Source: Bradyrhizobium iriomotense
GTDB lineage: Bacteria; Pseudomonadota; Alphaproteobacteria; Rhizobiales; Xanthobacteraceae
DNA: 64,000 bases
Direction: 5' to 3'
Assembly: GCF_018129405.1 (NCBI RefSeq)
Contig: NZ_JAFCLP010000009.1
Location: 62,001 to 126,000, forward strand
Part shown: one piece after another, positions 1 through 9,492 of the stretch
Position numbering within the stretch: the first letter of the stretch is position 1
Layout: the number at the start of each line of letters is the position of its first letter
Notes under the pieces: model-generated
Told to the model about the DNA's origin: nothing
The model's input: the letters and a program-made list of their open reading frames with translations, nothing else
The model's database searches: none
Made by a program: the position numbers and the translations under genes

Positions 1-158
1 GGGGCCTTGTCCTCGCAATTCTGTTCCTGTGTTTCCTCGTTCGCTTCATGAGAAACGCGTTCCACTCGCGGGGCGTCAAATACAATTGGCTTGGCGTTCT
101 GCTGTCGTTCTCGACGGTCGGCTTGGCGATCTACCTCGTCTTCTTCCGCCAGCTCTGA
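1..158 (+). CDS. C-terminal end of a membrane protein (partial)
   Basis: The open frame enters from the left edge (codons in phase with position 3) and stops at TGA 156-158, giving about 51 residues. They form two hydrophobic stretches separated by a short basic, polar loop (RFMRNAFHSRG), as expected for the last two membrane helices of an integral membrane protein, ending in FFRQL. The fragment is too short to name a family. It is followed by about 110 bases before the next gene on the same strand. Confidence 0.6.
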   Translation, partial: GLVLAILFLCFLVRFMRNAFHSRGVKYNWLGVLLSFSTVGLAIYLVFFRQL

Positions 159-270
159 CGCCATTCATTTGTCCGCGGCCGCAGAGGGGCCCGGCAGGGC
201 GTGACCCATCTCACATCACCCCTCCGGCCTCGCGGCTATCGTCATCCCCATGTCATCAGGGAGACGTGCC

Positions 271-657
271 ATGGCCGCCTTCGCCGCCGCGAGAAAGTCC
301 CGCCTGCACAACGCGCTCGAAGGCCTCGCGCTGACCGCGACGCTGCAGAGCTTCCCGACCTTCGCCGCCGCCACCTTCCTGCTCAAGCTCGTCGGCAACC
401 ACGATCTCGTCGGCGACCCCGGCGTCGCCGTCTTCGTCGCGGTTGCCTCGATGCTGCACGCAATGCTCGCAGTGACCCTCGGCCCGAGCTTCCCCGCCGT
501 CTTCAAGACCGTCTACGAGCCAAAATTCTTCGAGGCCCATCTGTCGCTGTCCGACAAGATCACGGCATGGCGCACCCAGCCGGCCGCCTCGCTCCAGCTC
601 ATGACCATCGTGCTGCTGCTGTCGGTGATGGCGGTGGTGACGGCGAGTGTGGGGTGA
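271..657 (+). CDS. Small hypothetical membrane protein
   Basis: The 128-residue protein has hydrophobic segments in its middle (around VAVFVAVASMLHAMLAVTLG) and at its C-terminus (LMTIVLLLSVMAVV), so it is probably an inner-membrane protein. An in-frame ATG exists at 250, but ATG 271 is preceded by GGGAG at 260-264 with a six-base spacer, so 271 is preferred. I do not recognise the family. No conserved catalytic motif is visible. It converges with uvrB, the half-repeat at 678-728 lying between them. Confidence 0.6.
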   Translation: MAAFAAARKSRLHNALEGLALTATLQSFPTFAAATFLLKLVGNHDLVGDPGVAVFVAVASMLHAMLAVTLGPSFPAVFKTVYEPKFFEAHLSLSDKITAWRTQPAASLQLMTIVLLLSVMAVVTASVG

Positions 658-677
658 GGGCGGGAAATCTCTCCGCC

Positions 678-728
678 GTCATTCCGGGGCGCCGCAGAGC
701 GGCGAGCCCGGAATCCATAACCACGAAC
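678..728. repeat. Half copy of a GTCATTCCGGG-type dispersed repeat
   Basis: The stretch begins GTCATTCCGGGGC and contains the CCCGGAATCCATAACCAC tail seen in other copies here (for example near 23869-24023 and 61436-61556). Only one arm is present. It sits between convergent genes. Confidence 0.6.
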
Positions 729-744
729 AGCGCTGATGCGCCGC

Positions 745-3645
745 CTACCTCTTCTTCCACCCACCCCTTCGCCCCGGCTGCCCGCCCGTCGACTTCGGCG
801 CCGGTCCGAACTCCGGACCCGACTGCCTTGAATCCGTCGGCTGGATGATGCGGCTGGTGCTGCCGAACGGTTTTGACGGCAGGGCGCGGCTCTCGCGGTA
901 GGGCAGGGATTCCGGGCCGTGCATCTCGTCGAGATGCGGCTTGTGCACCTTCGAGCCGCTGCCGGCGCCGCTCGCCTTCAGCGCGGAGCTCACGGTCTTT
1001 TTCTTCATGGCGCTGACGGGGAGGTTCGCGGCGTCGCCGTACTTCTTCGTCCCGGCATAGGCGCCGGCCTTGCTCTGCACCGCGCGCTGCTTGGCGGTGG
1101 GGTCGTCGACCACCGCAAGCTCGGTCGCGCGCAGGCGCTTGACTTCGTCGCGGAGGCGGGCGGCTTCCTCGAAGTTCAGATCGGCGGCGGCCTCGCGCAT
1201 CCTTGTTTCGAGATCGGCCAGCACGGCTTCAAAATTGTGGCCGATCGAGATGACGTCGTCGGTCATGTCGTGGCCGCCGACCTCGACCAGCACGTGGTCG
1301 CGCTCGTAGACGGAGTTGAGGATGTCGCCGATCTGCTTCTTCACGCTCTCCGGTGTGATGCCGTTGGCATTGTTGTACTCGACCTGCTTCTCGCGGCGGC
1401 GGTTGGTCTCCGCGATGGCGCGCTCCATCGAGCCCGTCATCTGGTCGGCATAGAGGATCACCTTGCCGTCGACATTGCGCGCGGCGCGGCCGATGGTCTG
1501 AATCAAGGACGTTTCACTGCGCAAAAAACCTTCCTTGTCGGCATCCAAAATCGCGACCAGCGCGCATTCGGGAATGTCGAGGCCTTCGCGCAAGAGGTTG
1601 ATGCCGACCAGCGCGTCGAACGCGCCGAGGCGGAGGTCGCGGATGATCTCGATGCGCTCGATGGTGTCGATATCCGAGTGCATGTAGCGGACGCGAATGC
1701 CCTGCTCGTGCAGATATTCGGTGAGGTCCTCCGCCATGCGTTTTGTGAGTACCGTGATCAGCGAGCGATAGCCGGCTTGCGCGGTGGCGCGGACTTCGCC
1801 GACGAGATCGTCCACCTGCGTGCGGGCAGGGCGAATATCAACGGGAGGGTCAATAAGTCCGGTGGGACGAATGACCTGCTCGACGAACACGCCGCCGCTC
1901 TCGTTCAGCTCCCAGCCGCTCGGCGTCGCCGACACCGCGACGGTCTGCGGCCGCATCATGTCCCATTCCTCGAAGCGGAGCGGGCGGTTGTCCATGCAGG
2001 AGGGCAGGCGGAAACCGTATTCGGCCAGCGTCGCCTTGCGGCGGAAGTCGCCGCGGAACATGGCGCCGATCTGCGGGATGGTGACGTGGCTCTCGTCGGC
2101 GAAGATCAGCGCGTTGTCGGGTACGTATTCGAACAGCGTCGGCGGCGGCTCGCCGGGGCGGCGTCCGGTGAGATAGCGCGAATAGTTCTCGATGCCGGCG
2201 CAGCTTCCGGTCGCCTCCATCATCTCGAGGTCGAAGGTGGTGCGCTGCTCCAGCCGCTGCGCTTCCAGGAGACGGCCCTGGTCGTGGAGCTGGTCGAGCC
2301 GCTGCTTCAGCTCGAACTTGATCGACTTGATCGCCTGCACCAGCGTCGGGCGCGGCGTCACATAGTGCGAGTTGGCGTACATCTTGATGAATTCGAGCTC
2401 GTCCTGCTTGTGGCCGGTGAGCGGATCGAACTCCTCGATGGCCTCGATGGTGTCGCCGAACAGGTTCACGCGCCAGGCGCGGTCCTCATAGTGCGCCGGG
2501 AAGATATCGATCACATCGCCGCGCACGCGAAACGTGCCGCGGGTGAAATCGGCCTGGGTGCGCTTGTACTGCAGCGCGACGAGGTCGGCGATGAGCTGGC
2601 GCTGGTCGATGCGCTCGCCCTTTTTCAGCGCGAAGGTCATCGCGGTGTAGGTCTCGACCGAGCCGATACCGTAGATGCAGGACACCGACGCGACGATGAT
2701 GACGTCGTCGCGCTCCAGCAGCGCGCGTGTCGCCGAGTGGCGCATGCGGTCGATCTGCTCGTTGATCGATGAGTCCTTCTCGATATAGGTGTCGGTGCGC
2801 GGGACGTAGGCTTCCGGCTGGTAATAGTCGTAATAGGAGACGAAATATTCGACCGCGTTGTCGGGGAAGAAATTCTTGAACTCGCCATAGAGCTGCGCGG
2901 CGAGCGTCTTGTTCGGCGCCAGGATCAGCGCCGGGCGCTGCGTCGCCTCGATCACCTTGGCCATGGTGTAGGTCTTGCCCGAGCCGGTGACGCCGAGCAG
3001 CACCTGCGAACGGTCGTTGCGCTCGATGCCCTCGACCAGCTCGGCGATCGCGGTCGGCTGATCGCCGCGCGGCTCGTAGGACGACTTGATCTCGAAGCGC
3101 ACGCCGCCTTCGGACTTTTCCGGGCGCGGCGGCCGGTGCGGCGTCCACACTTTCATGGAGCCGTCGTCCTTGCGGAACTCCGGCCGGCCCTCGCGGATCA
3201 GCGACTCCAGCGCCTCCGCGGTCGCCTTGACGCCGAGCGCCTCCATCTTGTTGCGCGGCGGACGCGCCAGCGCTTCCTTATCGTCCTCTTCGGTGGGCAG
3301 ACCGAGCTGACGCGCCAGTTCCGGATCGAGCGTCGGGATCGTGGCGGCGGTGCCGTAATTGGCCTGCGGTGCCTCGTCCAGTCCCGCCGGGCGGTCGCTC
3401 GGGAAGTCCTTCGGCGTCGAGGCCCGCGCGCGATGCGCGGCGGCCTCGCCGCCGGCGCGGCGGTCGCGCGAATTGTCCGGCGGCGGCTGCAGGCCGGTGC
3501 CCGAGCCAAGCCCGGCATCGCCGCGATTGATCGCGGGATTGAGCAATTCGGCCAGCGCCGGCCCGATCGGCTGCACGTCAGGCCGATGCGCTTTGGATTT
3601 GGGGGATTTGCCGGATTTTTCGGAGGATGCAGGTTTCTTCGCCAT
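745..3645 (-). CDS. uvrB: UvrABC system protein B (excinuclease helicase subunit)
   Basis: UvrB is the damage-verification helicase of nucleotide excision repair. It receives DNA from UvrA2 and then recruits UvrC. The protein has 966 residues against about 670 in Escherichia coli. The excess is a low-complexity, charged N-terminal extension of about 180 residues and a basic C-terminal tail. Walker A is GVTGSGKT at residues 218-225. The beta-hairpin region ([11 protein letters not shown]), the DEAD-like DESH motif, the helicase motif QTIGRAARN and a UvrC-binding UVR domain ([17 protein letters not shown]) follow in order. Long extensions of this kind are usual in Bradyrhizobium. I could not see a convincing LexA box upstream. 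Confidence 0.97.
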   Translation of the reverse strand: MAKKPASSEKSGKSPKSKAHRPDVQPIGPALAELLNPAINRGDAGLGSGTGLQPPPDNSRDRRAGGEAAAHRARASTPKDFPSDRPAGLDEAPQANYGTAATIPTLDPELARQLGLPTEEDDKEALARPPRNKMEALGVKATAEALESLIREGRPEFRKDDGSMKVWTPHRPPRPEKSEGGVRFEIKSSYEPRGDQPTAIAELVEGIERNDRSQVLLGVTGSGKTYTMAKVIEATQRPALILAPNKTLAAQLYGEFKNFFPDNAVEYFVSYYDYYQPEAYVPRTDTYIEKDSSINEQIDRMRHSATRALLERDDVIIVASVSCIYGIGSVETYTAMTFALKKGERIDQRQLIADLVALQYKRTQADFTRGTFRVRGDVIDIFPAHYEDRAWRVNLFGDTIEAIEEFDPLTGHKQDELEFIKMYANSHYVTPRPTLVQAIKSIKFELKQRLDQLHDQGRLLEAQRLEQRTTFDLEMMEATGSCAGIENYSRYLTGRRPGEPPPTLFEYVPDNALIFADESHVTIPQIGAMFRGDFRRKATLAEYGFRLPSCMDNRPLRFEEWDMMRPQTVAVSATPSGWELNESGGVFVEQVIRPTGLIDPPVDIRPARTQVDDLVGEVRATAQAGYRSLITVLTKRMAEDLTEYLHEQGIRVRYMHSDIDTIERIEIIRDLRLGAFDALVGINLLREGLDIPECALVAILDADKEGFLRSETSLIQTIGRAARNVDGKVILYADQMTGSMERAIAETNRRREKQVEYNNANGITPESVKKQIGDILNSVYERDHVLVEVGGHDMTDDVISIGHNFEAVLADLETRMREAAADLNFEEAARLRDEVKRLRATELAVVDDPTAKQRAVQSKAGAYAGTKKYGDAANLPVSAMKKKTVSSALKASGAGSGSKVHKPHLDEMHGPESLPYRESRALPSKPFGSTSRIIQPTDSRQSGPEFGPAPKSTGGQPGRRGGWKKR

Positions 3646-3749
3646 GGGGCGAATATGGGACGAGTCCGCCCCTCAGAAAAGGGAGAATGCCCAGGCATGC
3701 TCAGGCTGCTGACAGCAGGTTGGCAGCAGGCCTGTCGCCGTTCCTGCGC

Positions 3750-3983
3750 TCACGCCGCCGGCAGCGGTCCGTCGTGGTCCTCGTCCCCTTGGCGCGGCTT
3801 CAGGACGTCGAGATGGATGCCGCCGCAATCGGTGCAGCGCATGGTCCAGTACTCGCATCCGGCGCGGCCGCCGATCACGCGGAGCACGGTGAGATCGCCG
3901 TCGCAGTCCGGGCATTTCGACAGCACCGATCGGGCATAGGATCGGGCCAGCGGCTGGGTCTCTTCGATCTCGATAGACGACAT
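3750..3983 (-). CDS. Small zinc-ribbon-like protein
   Basis: The 77-residue protein carries two CxxC knuckles, CPDC and CTDC, about 25 residues apart and followed by GGIHLDVL, so it should bind one zinc ion as a ribbon. The tail is acidic. An upstream GTG at 3986 is possible, but a GAGGA sequence lies at the right distance for ATG 3983. It is downstream of another small gene on the same strand and upstream of uvrB. The function is unknown; the ribbon suggests nucleic-acid or protein binding. Confidence 0.7.
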   Translation of the reverse strand: MSSIEIEETQPLARSYARSVLSKCPDCDGDLTVLRVIGGRAGCEYWTMRCTDCGGIHLDVLKPRQGDEDHDGPLPAA

Positions 3984-4022
3984 CACCGGTTCCTCGTTTC
4001 ACGCCGCGCAGTGTTGAAAGGC

Positions 4023-4247
4023 CTATTCGTCGTCGTGGTCGGCGCGCCGGCGGAAGCGATCGATGTGGTGCTTGGCGTCGGCGATCGCGGCGTCGGGATC
4101 GGGCCAGGCGAAGCCGACTTCCATGGCCGGAAACAGCACGCCGTCGATGGCAACCGGGCTGAAATCGGCACGCCGAATGCGGGCGTGCCACAGCCCCTTG
4201 CCAGCTTCGAAGGATTCGATGTCAAAGCCGTCGTAGAGAGTCGTCAT
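4023..4247 (-). CDS. Conserved small hypothetical protein
   Basis: The 74-residue protein is rich in acidic and aromatic residues (FEAGKGLWHARIRR, GFAWPDPDAAIADAKHHID). It looks like a compact single-domain cytosolic protein with a beta-rich first half and a C-terminal helix. GGGGA precedes the ATG by about seven bases. It lies 36 bases upstream of the zinc-ribbon gene in the same direction, so the two may be co-transcribed. No function can be assigned. Confidence 0.65.
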   Translation of the reverse strand: MTTLYDGFDIESFEAGKGLWHARIRRADFSPVAIDGVLFPAMEVGFAWPDPDAAIADAKHHIDRFRRRADHDDE

Positions 4248-4361
4248 TGGTAGTCCCCAAAGTGATCCGTAAGTGTCTTTTTGGAGGATCAGGGGACCAC
4301 GTTTGCGGTTTTTGGGATGTGAAGCCGTTCACACGGGGCCGGCTTTTTTGCCTGAGCGGCG

Positions 4362-5279
4362 TCAGTTCCGCGCGGAACCGCGACCGGTCCGCCGCACGGG
4401 GCGGGCCGCGGGTTCCGATGCCGCGCGCATGATCCAGCGGCGGAACGCGGCGAAATCGCGCTGCTCGGTCTGGAAGCTGCGATAGAGCAGGTACCAGCGC
4501 ATGCCCTTGGGGACGGAGAGGTCGAACGGGGCGACCAGCCGCCCGGCGGCGAGATCGTCGTCGATATAGGGCCGGATGCCCATGGCGATGCCAAGGCCGT
4601 CGGCGGCAGCCTGCAGCGCCTGGCCGTAGAACTGGAACTCCGGTCCGCGCGCGTTGATGCGCGCAAGGCCGGCGGCCTTCAACCAGATCGGCCAATCCTC
4701 GGGTGAGTGCGCGACGCGGATCAGGCTGGGTCCCCTGAGATCGGCCGGCCGCTTCAATGAGGCGGCGAGGCGGGGCACGCAGACCGGCGTGAGGTCGCCG
4801 GCAAACAGCGGCTCGGCGACGAGGCCGGGCCAGTCGCCGGTGCCGAGCTTGATGCCGCAATTCCAGTCCTCGCCGAACGGCACCAGCGCGCCGCCGGTGG
4901 TGAAGCGCACCTCGATGTCGGGCTCCTCGCTGCGAAACTCCGACAGCCGCGGGATCAGCCAGCGCATCGCAAAGGTGTGGCCGACGCCGATGGTGAGCAC
5001 GCGCACGCTGGAGGGCGCCGTCACCTGCGCGGTCAGGCTTGCGAGCGCATCGAAGATCGGGGTCAGCCCGCCCTGATAGGCGCGGCCGGCCTGGGTCAGC
5101 ACCAGGCGGTTGGCCTTGCGCTCGAACAGCGCGACGCCGAGCCGCTCTTCCAGCAGATGCACCATGCGGCTGACGGCGGCCGCGGACACGCTGAGCTCGA
5201 GCCCGGCCGCAGCAAAGCTGCCGGTCCGCGCCGCCGCCTCGAATGCCTTGATGCCGTTGAGAAACAGCAGCCGCCGCAA
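4362..5279 (-). CDS. LysR-family transcriptional regulator (GcvA-like)
   Basis: An N-terminal winged helix-turn-helix (LNGIKAFEAAARTGSF ... SVSAAAVSRMVHLLEERLG ... LFER) is followed by a substrate-binding domain, about 305 residues in all, the usual LysR length. The open frame continues upstream to 5483, but that part is translated from the palindromic repeat at 5401-5543 and cannot be native. I therefore chose TTG 5279, preceded by GAGG, just before the LRRLLFLNGIKAFEAA start typical of the family. It is divergent from the TauE-type permease at 5590, which is its likely target. The exact start is uncertain. Confidence 0.85.
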   Translation of the reverse strand: MRRLLFLNGIKAFEAAARTGSFAAAGLELSVSAAAVSRMVHLLEERLGVALFERKANRLVLTQAGRAYQGGLTPIFDALASLTAQVTAPSSVRVLTIGVGHTFAMRWLIPRLSEFRSEEPDIEVRFTTGGALVPFGEDWNCGIKLGTGDWPGLVAEPLFAGDLTPVCVPRLAASLKRPADLRGPSLIRVAHSPEDWPIWLKAAGLARINARGPEFQFYGQALQAAADGLGIAMGIRPYIDDDLAAGRLVAPFDLSVPKGMRWYLLYRSFQTEQRDFAAFRRWIMRAASEPAARPVRRTGRGSARN

Positions 5280-5400
5280 ATGCTCGACCCTCAGGAAAGC
5301 TGATGCCAGGGCAAGATAACTCAGTTTGCGCGAAGCGGGCAAGCGAGGCACAAGAATGAGAGTAATTCCAAGTTGTGTTTCGGGGCGGCCGCGTTCTTCG

Positions 5401-5543
5401 CCTCTCCCCGCCTGCGGGGAGAGGCCGGAATTTGCGAAAGCAAATTCCGGGTGAGGGGGACTCTCCGCGAGTCCAACTGCCACCGTCCCCGCGGAGACTC
5501 CCCCTCACCCCAACCCTCTCCCCGCAAGCGGGGCGAGGGGGAA
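5401..5543. repeat. CTCTCCCCGC / GCGGGGAGAG palindromic repeat cluster
   Basis: Two hairpin units (CTCTCCCCGCCTGCGGGGAGAG, and CAAATTCCGG facing CCGGAATTTG) lead into a second half ending CTCTCCCCGCAAGCGGGG. The same modules recur at 19752-19799 and 49058-49205. It fills the space between the LysR and TauE genes and extends the LysR reading frame artificially. Confidence 0.8.
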
Positions 5544-5589
5544 TTGCAAGCCTTCGTCCCTTACGTGCCCATCACAGGAGAATTCTAGC

Positions 5590-6369
5590 GTGACGCCCAT
5601 CATGATCGCTGCCCTTGGATTGCTGATGGTCGCCACCGCGTTCCTGTCGGGGCTGTTCGGCATGGCGGGCGGACTGATCCTGATCGGCGTGCTGCTCGCC
5701 CTGATGCCGCTGCCGACCGCGATGGTGCTGCACGCGATCACGCAGATGGCCTCGAACGGCTGGCGCGCGTTTTTGTGGCGGGCGCATATCCGCTGGCGGC
5801 CGGTCGCGAACTATATGGTCGGCGCTGCCATTGCACTCGCGGCCTGGTCGCTCACCCGCTACGTGCCGGACAAGCCGACGGCCCTGCTGCTGCTCGGCGT
5901 CACCCCATTCATGGCGCGGCTGTTGCCCGCCAACATCAAGCCGGACCCTGACAGGCTCTGGCAGGGCACCGTCTATGGCACGATCTGCATGGGCCTGATG
6001 CTGATGACCGGCGTCTCGGGGCCGCTGCTCGACACCTTCTTCCTCGGCGGCGATTTCGGCCGGCGCGAGAAGGTCGCGACCAAGGCGATGTGCCAGCTCG
6101 TCAGCCATTTCACCAAGCTGATCTATTTCGGCGGCATCATCGACCAGGCCGCGAGCCTCGATCCCGTGCTCGCCGGCGTCGCGATCGCAGCGTCCATGCT
6201 CGGCACCACGCTGGCGCGGCGCATCCTCGAAGCCATGACCGACCAGCAGTTCATCGCCTGGTCCAACAAGCTGATCACCACCATCGCCTGCTACTACATC
6301 GCCTATGGCGGCTGGCTCCTGGTTCGGACCCCGGTGCTCGCCGCTTTCGACAAGGGAGGTTTGCCATGA
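5590..6369 (+). CDS. TauE/SafE-family permease (putative anion or sulfite exporter)
   Basis: The 259-residue protein is hydrophobic throughout, with about seven to eight predicted membrane helices and glycine-rich helix starts such as LSGLFGMAGGLILIG, the hallmark of the TauE/SafE (DUF81) fold. Members export sulfite, sulfoacetate or other organosulfur anions; the substrate here is unknown. The GTG start has AGGAG about ten bases upstream. It overlaps the next gene by four bases (ATGA), so the two are probably translationally coupled, and it is divergent from a LysR regulator. Confidence 0.85.
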   Translation: MTPIMIAALGLLMVATAFLSGLFGMAGGLILIGVLLALMPLPTAMVLHAITQMASNGWRAFLWRAHIRWRPVANYMVGAAIALAAWSLTRYVPDKPTALLLLGVTPFMARLLPANIKPDPDRLWQGTVYGTICMGLMLMTGVSGPLLDTFFLGGDFGRREKVATKAMCQLVSHFTKLIYFGGIIDQAASLDPVLAGVAIAASMLGTTLARRILEAMTDQQFIAWSNKLITTIACYYIAYGGWLLVRTPVLAAFDKGGLP

Positions 6370-6596
6370 GCGAGACTGCCGATCCGCTGGTGCTGGACTT
6401 CGTCGAATGGGTCGCGCGCGAGCCGCGCGCCTATGCCGAGGTGATTTCGACCTGGAAGACCTCGTGCCCGCGCCTCACGATTTGGGAGGACGCCGCGGAC
6501 CGCGGCTACGTCGCGCGCGAGACGCTGCCGGGTGTGGGGCTCGTCATCGCGGTGACGGAAGATGGCGAGAGGTTGCTGCGCACCAACGGGCGGTGA
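6366..6596 (+). CDS. Small conserved protein coupled to the TauE permease
   Basis: The 76-residue soluble protein contains DFVEWVAREPRAYAEVISTWKTSCPRLTIWEDA and ends GERLLRTNGR. It has no membrane segment. The start codon overlaps the permease stop (ATGA). Proteins of this pattern resemble small winged-helix or DUF-type proteins common in Bradyrhizobium, but I cannot name the family. Coupling suggests that its dose is tied to the permease. Confidence 0.75.
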   Translation: MSETADPLVLDFVEWVAREPRAYAEVISTWKTSCPRLTIWEDAADRGYVARETLPGVGLVIAVTEDGERLLRTNGR

Positions 6597-6617
6597 TGCG
6601 CACTGCCGCCTCCTCAA

Positions 6618-6698
6618 CGTCATTGCGAGCGCCAGCGAAGCAATCCAGAATGCTTCCGCGGCGGGAATCTGGATTGCTTCGCTGCGCTCGCAATGACG
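6618..6698. repeat. CGTCATTGCGAG inverted dispersed repeat
   Basis: The arms CGTCATTGCGAGCGCCAGCG and CGCTGCGCTCGCAATGACG enclose AAGCAATCCAGA and its complement TCTGGATTGCTT. Further copies lie at 19851-19936 and 53600-53677. The structure is MITE-like and has no coding capacity. Confidence 0.85.
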
Positions 6699-6709
6699 GA
6701 GCACCGCCC

Positions 6710-7405
6710 ATGTCTTTCAAACTCTACGAGCTCGTCGGCACTGACGCCGCACGCCCCTTCAGCCCGTATTGCTGGCGCACGCGGATGGCGCTCGCGCACA
6801 AGGGCCTGTCGGCGGAGACGCTGCCCTGGCGCTTCACCGAGAAGAGCGCGATCGCGCCGCACGGCTCGGAGCGGGTCCCGGTGCTGCTGCATCACGACAA
6901 GCCGGTGGTGGATTCCTGGATCATCGCGAACTACCTCGAGGACAATTTTCCGGACCGCCCCTCGCTGTTCGGCGGCGAGGGCGGGCGGGCCATGGCGCGC
7001 ATGATCAATGCGTGGGGCGACATCGCCATCGTCGGCGGTCTCTCTCCGCTTGTTATCGCCGACATCCCGAACAACCTCGGCGAGGTCGACGCCGCCTATT
7101 TCCGAAAGTCGCGCGAGGCGCGGTTCGGCAAGCGCCTGGAAGAGGTCCAGGCGAGCCGCGACACCGGCGTGGTCGCGTTCCGCAAATCGCTGGAGATCAT
7201 GCGGCAGACGTTCAAGACGCAGCCGTTCCTCGGCGGGCAGGCGCCGAACTATGCCGACTACATCGTGTTCGGCGGATTCCAATGGGCGCGCGTGGTGAGC
7301 CCGTTCAAGCTGCTGGAGACGGACGATCCGGTCTATGCCTGGCGGGAGAAGCTGCTGGATGCGTTCGACGGCATGGCGCGGACATCGCCGGGATTTGCGG
7401 TGTAG
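6710..7405 (+). CDS. Glutathione S-transferase family protein
   Basis: The 231-residue protein begins with a thioredoxin-like domain (KLYELVGTDAARPFSPYCWRTRMAL), followed by the conserved cis-Pro element (ERVPVLLHHDKPVVDSWIIANYLED) and an all-helical C-terminal domain ending near PNYADYIVFGGFQWARV. The Ser/Cys around FSPYCW is the likely glutathione-contacting region. The length is normal for a GST. The substrate is unknown. The gene follows the repeat at 6618-6698 closely. Confidence 0.9.
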   Translation: MSFKLYELVGTDAARPFSPYCWRTRMALAHKGLSAETLPWRFTEKSAIAPHGSERVPVLLHHDKPVVDSWIIANYLEDNFPDRPSLFGGEGGRAMARMINAWGDIAIVGGLSPLVIADIPNNLGEVDAAYFRKSREARFGKRLEEVQASRDTGVVAFRKSLEIMRQTFKTQPFLGGQAPNYADYIVFGGFQWARVVSPFKLLETDDPVYAWREKLLDAFDGMARTSPGFAV

Positions 7406-7430
7406 CTGTCGGGCACACTCTCACCCCAAC

Positions 7431-7557
7431 GTCGTCCTGGCGAAAGCCAGGACCCATACCGCGAGGTCTATCGATCGCGGGTGGTATGAGTACCGAACGA
7501 CCAGTCTTCGCCAAACCGAGCCCTGGGGTAATGGGTCCTGGCTTTCGCCAGGACGAC
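7431..7557. repeat. GTCGTCCTGGCGAAAGCCAGGAC inverted repeat
   Basis: The left arm GTCGTCCTGGCGAAAGCCAG and the right arm CTGGCTTTCGCCAGGACGAC flank about 80 bases. A diverged relative lies at 61436-61556. It is positioned between two convergent genes. Confidence 0.85.
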
Positions 7558-7584
7558 ACCGGAGAATATGGCTGCGTGTTGCAT

Positions 7585-7794
7585 CTAACCAGCAGCGCTT
7601 GCCTCCGCCGCCGCCTTGCGCAAACACTCCCGGCACAGGCAATCCTCGCCCTTGACCGGCACCGGCAGGCGCGCGGTTTCCTCCGCGCACCAGCAATTGC
7701 CCGACAGATCGCAGCCGAATTCTGAGCCGCAGCGGGAGCAAATGAGGCGGCGCGCAAGTGCCGGCGCTGACGGCATTTCTTTCGGATTTGTCAT
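7585..7794 (-). CDS. Cysteine-rich CWC-family protein
   Basis: The 69-residue protein has the motif order CSRCGSEFGC, CWC, CLCRECL, matching the cysteine-rich CWC family, whose members are predicted to bind zinc. No membrane segment or signal is present. It is divergent from the DUF1800 gene, about 115 bases separating the two starts. The family's function is not established. Confidence 0.85.
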   Translation of the reverse strand: MTNPKEMPSAPALARRLICSRCGSEFGCDLSGNCWCAEETARLPVPVKGEDCLCRECLRKAAAEASAAG

Positions 7795-7908
7795 GATTTA
7801 CGCCGAAGCTTCGCCGTCATTTTCATGTCGGGTTCATCTGTCGCTGCGCTATATTATGCGCCGCGCACGCATCAGGAAAGCGGTTGGCAATCCGCGAAGG
7901 ACAAATCG

Positions 7909-9490
7909 ATGGCCCGCGATTCGCAAGCCGCCCTCGTTGCGCTCAACCGCTTCGGTTTCGGTGCCCGCGGCGGGGCGTCCGGCGATCTCATCAACGCGGC
8001 CTCCGATCCCCGAGGTTTCGTGAAGGCCCCGAGGTTTCGTGAAGGCGGAACTGGCCCGCCCCAATGGCGTGCTGCTGGAGGCGCCGGGCCTGCAATCGAC
8101 GCCGCAGCTCGGCCAGGCGGTGTTCGCCTATCAGGACCAGGTCAAGCAGGCGCGCGAGGCGGCTGCCAAGGCCGGCACGCCGCCCGAAGCGCCACCGCTG
8201 CAGGCGCCAGGGGATCAGAAGCCCGCTTTGCGCCGCAATCTCTCGCTGAACACGGCCGCGACCGAGATCGCCGGCCAGATGGCGGACGCGAAGCCGGCTG
8301 ATGCGCCGGCCAAGCCCGAGACCATGCAGCCCAACGCGGCCGCGCCGCCGGCCGCAAAGCCCGCGCCGCAGCCGCTCAATGTGATCCAGAAAACCTTTCG
8401 CGCCGAGGCACTGGCGCGCCTGCAGCGCGCGACGCTGGTCGAGTGCGGCTTCACCGAGCGCCTCGTCGTGTTCTGGTCCAATCATTTCTGCATCTCCGCG
8501 AGCAAGGGCGAGCTGGCGCGGATCTGGGCCGGTGCGTTCGAGCGCGAGGCGATCAGGCCGCACGTGCTCGGACGCTTTGCCGACATGCTCAAGGCGGTCG
8601 AGCAGCATCCGGCCATGCTGTTCTTCCTCGATAACCAGCAATCGCTCGGGCCGGACTCGCGCGCCGGGCAAAACCGCAAGCGCGGGCTCAACGAAAATCT
8701 CGCGCGCGAGATCATGGAGCTGCATACGCTCGGCGTCGGCGGCGGCTACACGCAGGAGGACGTCACCTCGCTTGCGCGCATCATCACCGGCTGGACCTTC
8801 GCCGGAAGGCAGGGGCAGCTCGGCACACCAGGCTCCTTCGTCTTCAACACCAATGCGCACCAACCCGGGCCGCAAATGCTGCTCGGCAAGACCTATGATC
8901 CGACCGGCCTTGCGCAGGGCGAAGCGGCGCTCGCCGACATCGCGCGGCATCCCTCGACGGCGAATTTCATTGCGACGAAATTCGTCCGCCACTTCGTCGC
9001 CGACGAGCCGCCGCCGGCGCTCGTGGCGCGGCTGCGCGATGTCTTCGTCAGGACCGACGGCGACCTCAGGGCGCTTGCGACGACGCTGGTCGATTCCGAC
9101 GAGGCCTGGAAGGCGCCGCTGACCAAGATGCGCAGCCCTTACGATTTCCTGGTCGCGAGCGGCCGGCTGCTGGCGCGCGTGCCGGAGGATCCCGGCGCAT
9201 ATCTGAACAGCCTCAACCTGCTCGGCCAGCCGCTGTGGTCACCGGCAGGACCCAACGGTTTCCCCGACACCAGCGCCGCCTGGGCTGCGCCCGAAGGCAT
9301 GAAGCTCAGGCTCGACATTGCCGCGCAAATGGGCGCGCGGCTCGGCAACAACATCGATCCGCTCGACCTGCTGGAGTTCGCAGCGGCCGACGCGGCCTCG
9401 ATCGAGACGCGCCGGACCATCGAGCGCGCGGAATCGCGCCAGCAGGCGCTGGCGCTGCTGTTGATGTCGCCGGAAATGCAGAGGAGATGA
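7909..9490 (+). pseudogene. DUF1800 protein gene disrupted by a 19-bp tandem duplication
   Basis: DUF1800 proteins are secreted or periplasmic proteins usually paired with a DUF1501 Tat substrate. The native start is ATG 7909, with AAGGA eight bases upstream, reading ARDSQAALVALNRFGFGARGG, the usual DUF1800 beginning. Bases 8008-8026 are repeated exactly at 8027-8045. Removing one copy restores DPRGFVKAELARPNG and joins the N-terminus to the long downstream frame (8039-9490). With both copies present the frame shifts by one and the first frame runs on into unrelated sequence to 8301. The rest is intact (LVVFWSNHFCIS, GLNENLAREIMELHTLG, FPDTSAAW). The gene is either a pseudogene, a phase-variable gene, or an assembly error. 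The downstream DUF1501 gene is intact. Confidence 0.85.
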
Positions 9491-9492
9491 AG

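Noticed and set aside
919-2772. 617-codon plus-strand open frame opposite uvrB
   Set aside because: It is the antisense shadow of uvrB in GC-rich DNA. The translation is low-complexity (Arg, Ala, Leu, Val) with no recognisable domain.
3646-3749. SOS (LexA) box upstream of uvrB
   Set aside because: No GTTC-N7-GTTC or related motif could be found in the interval.
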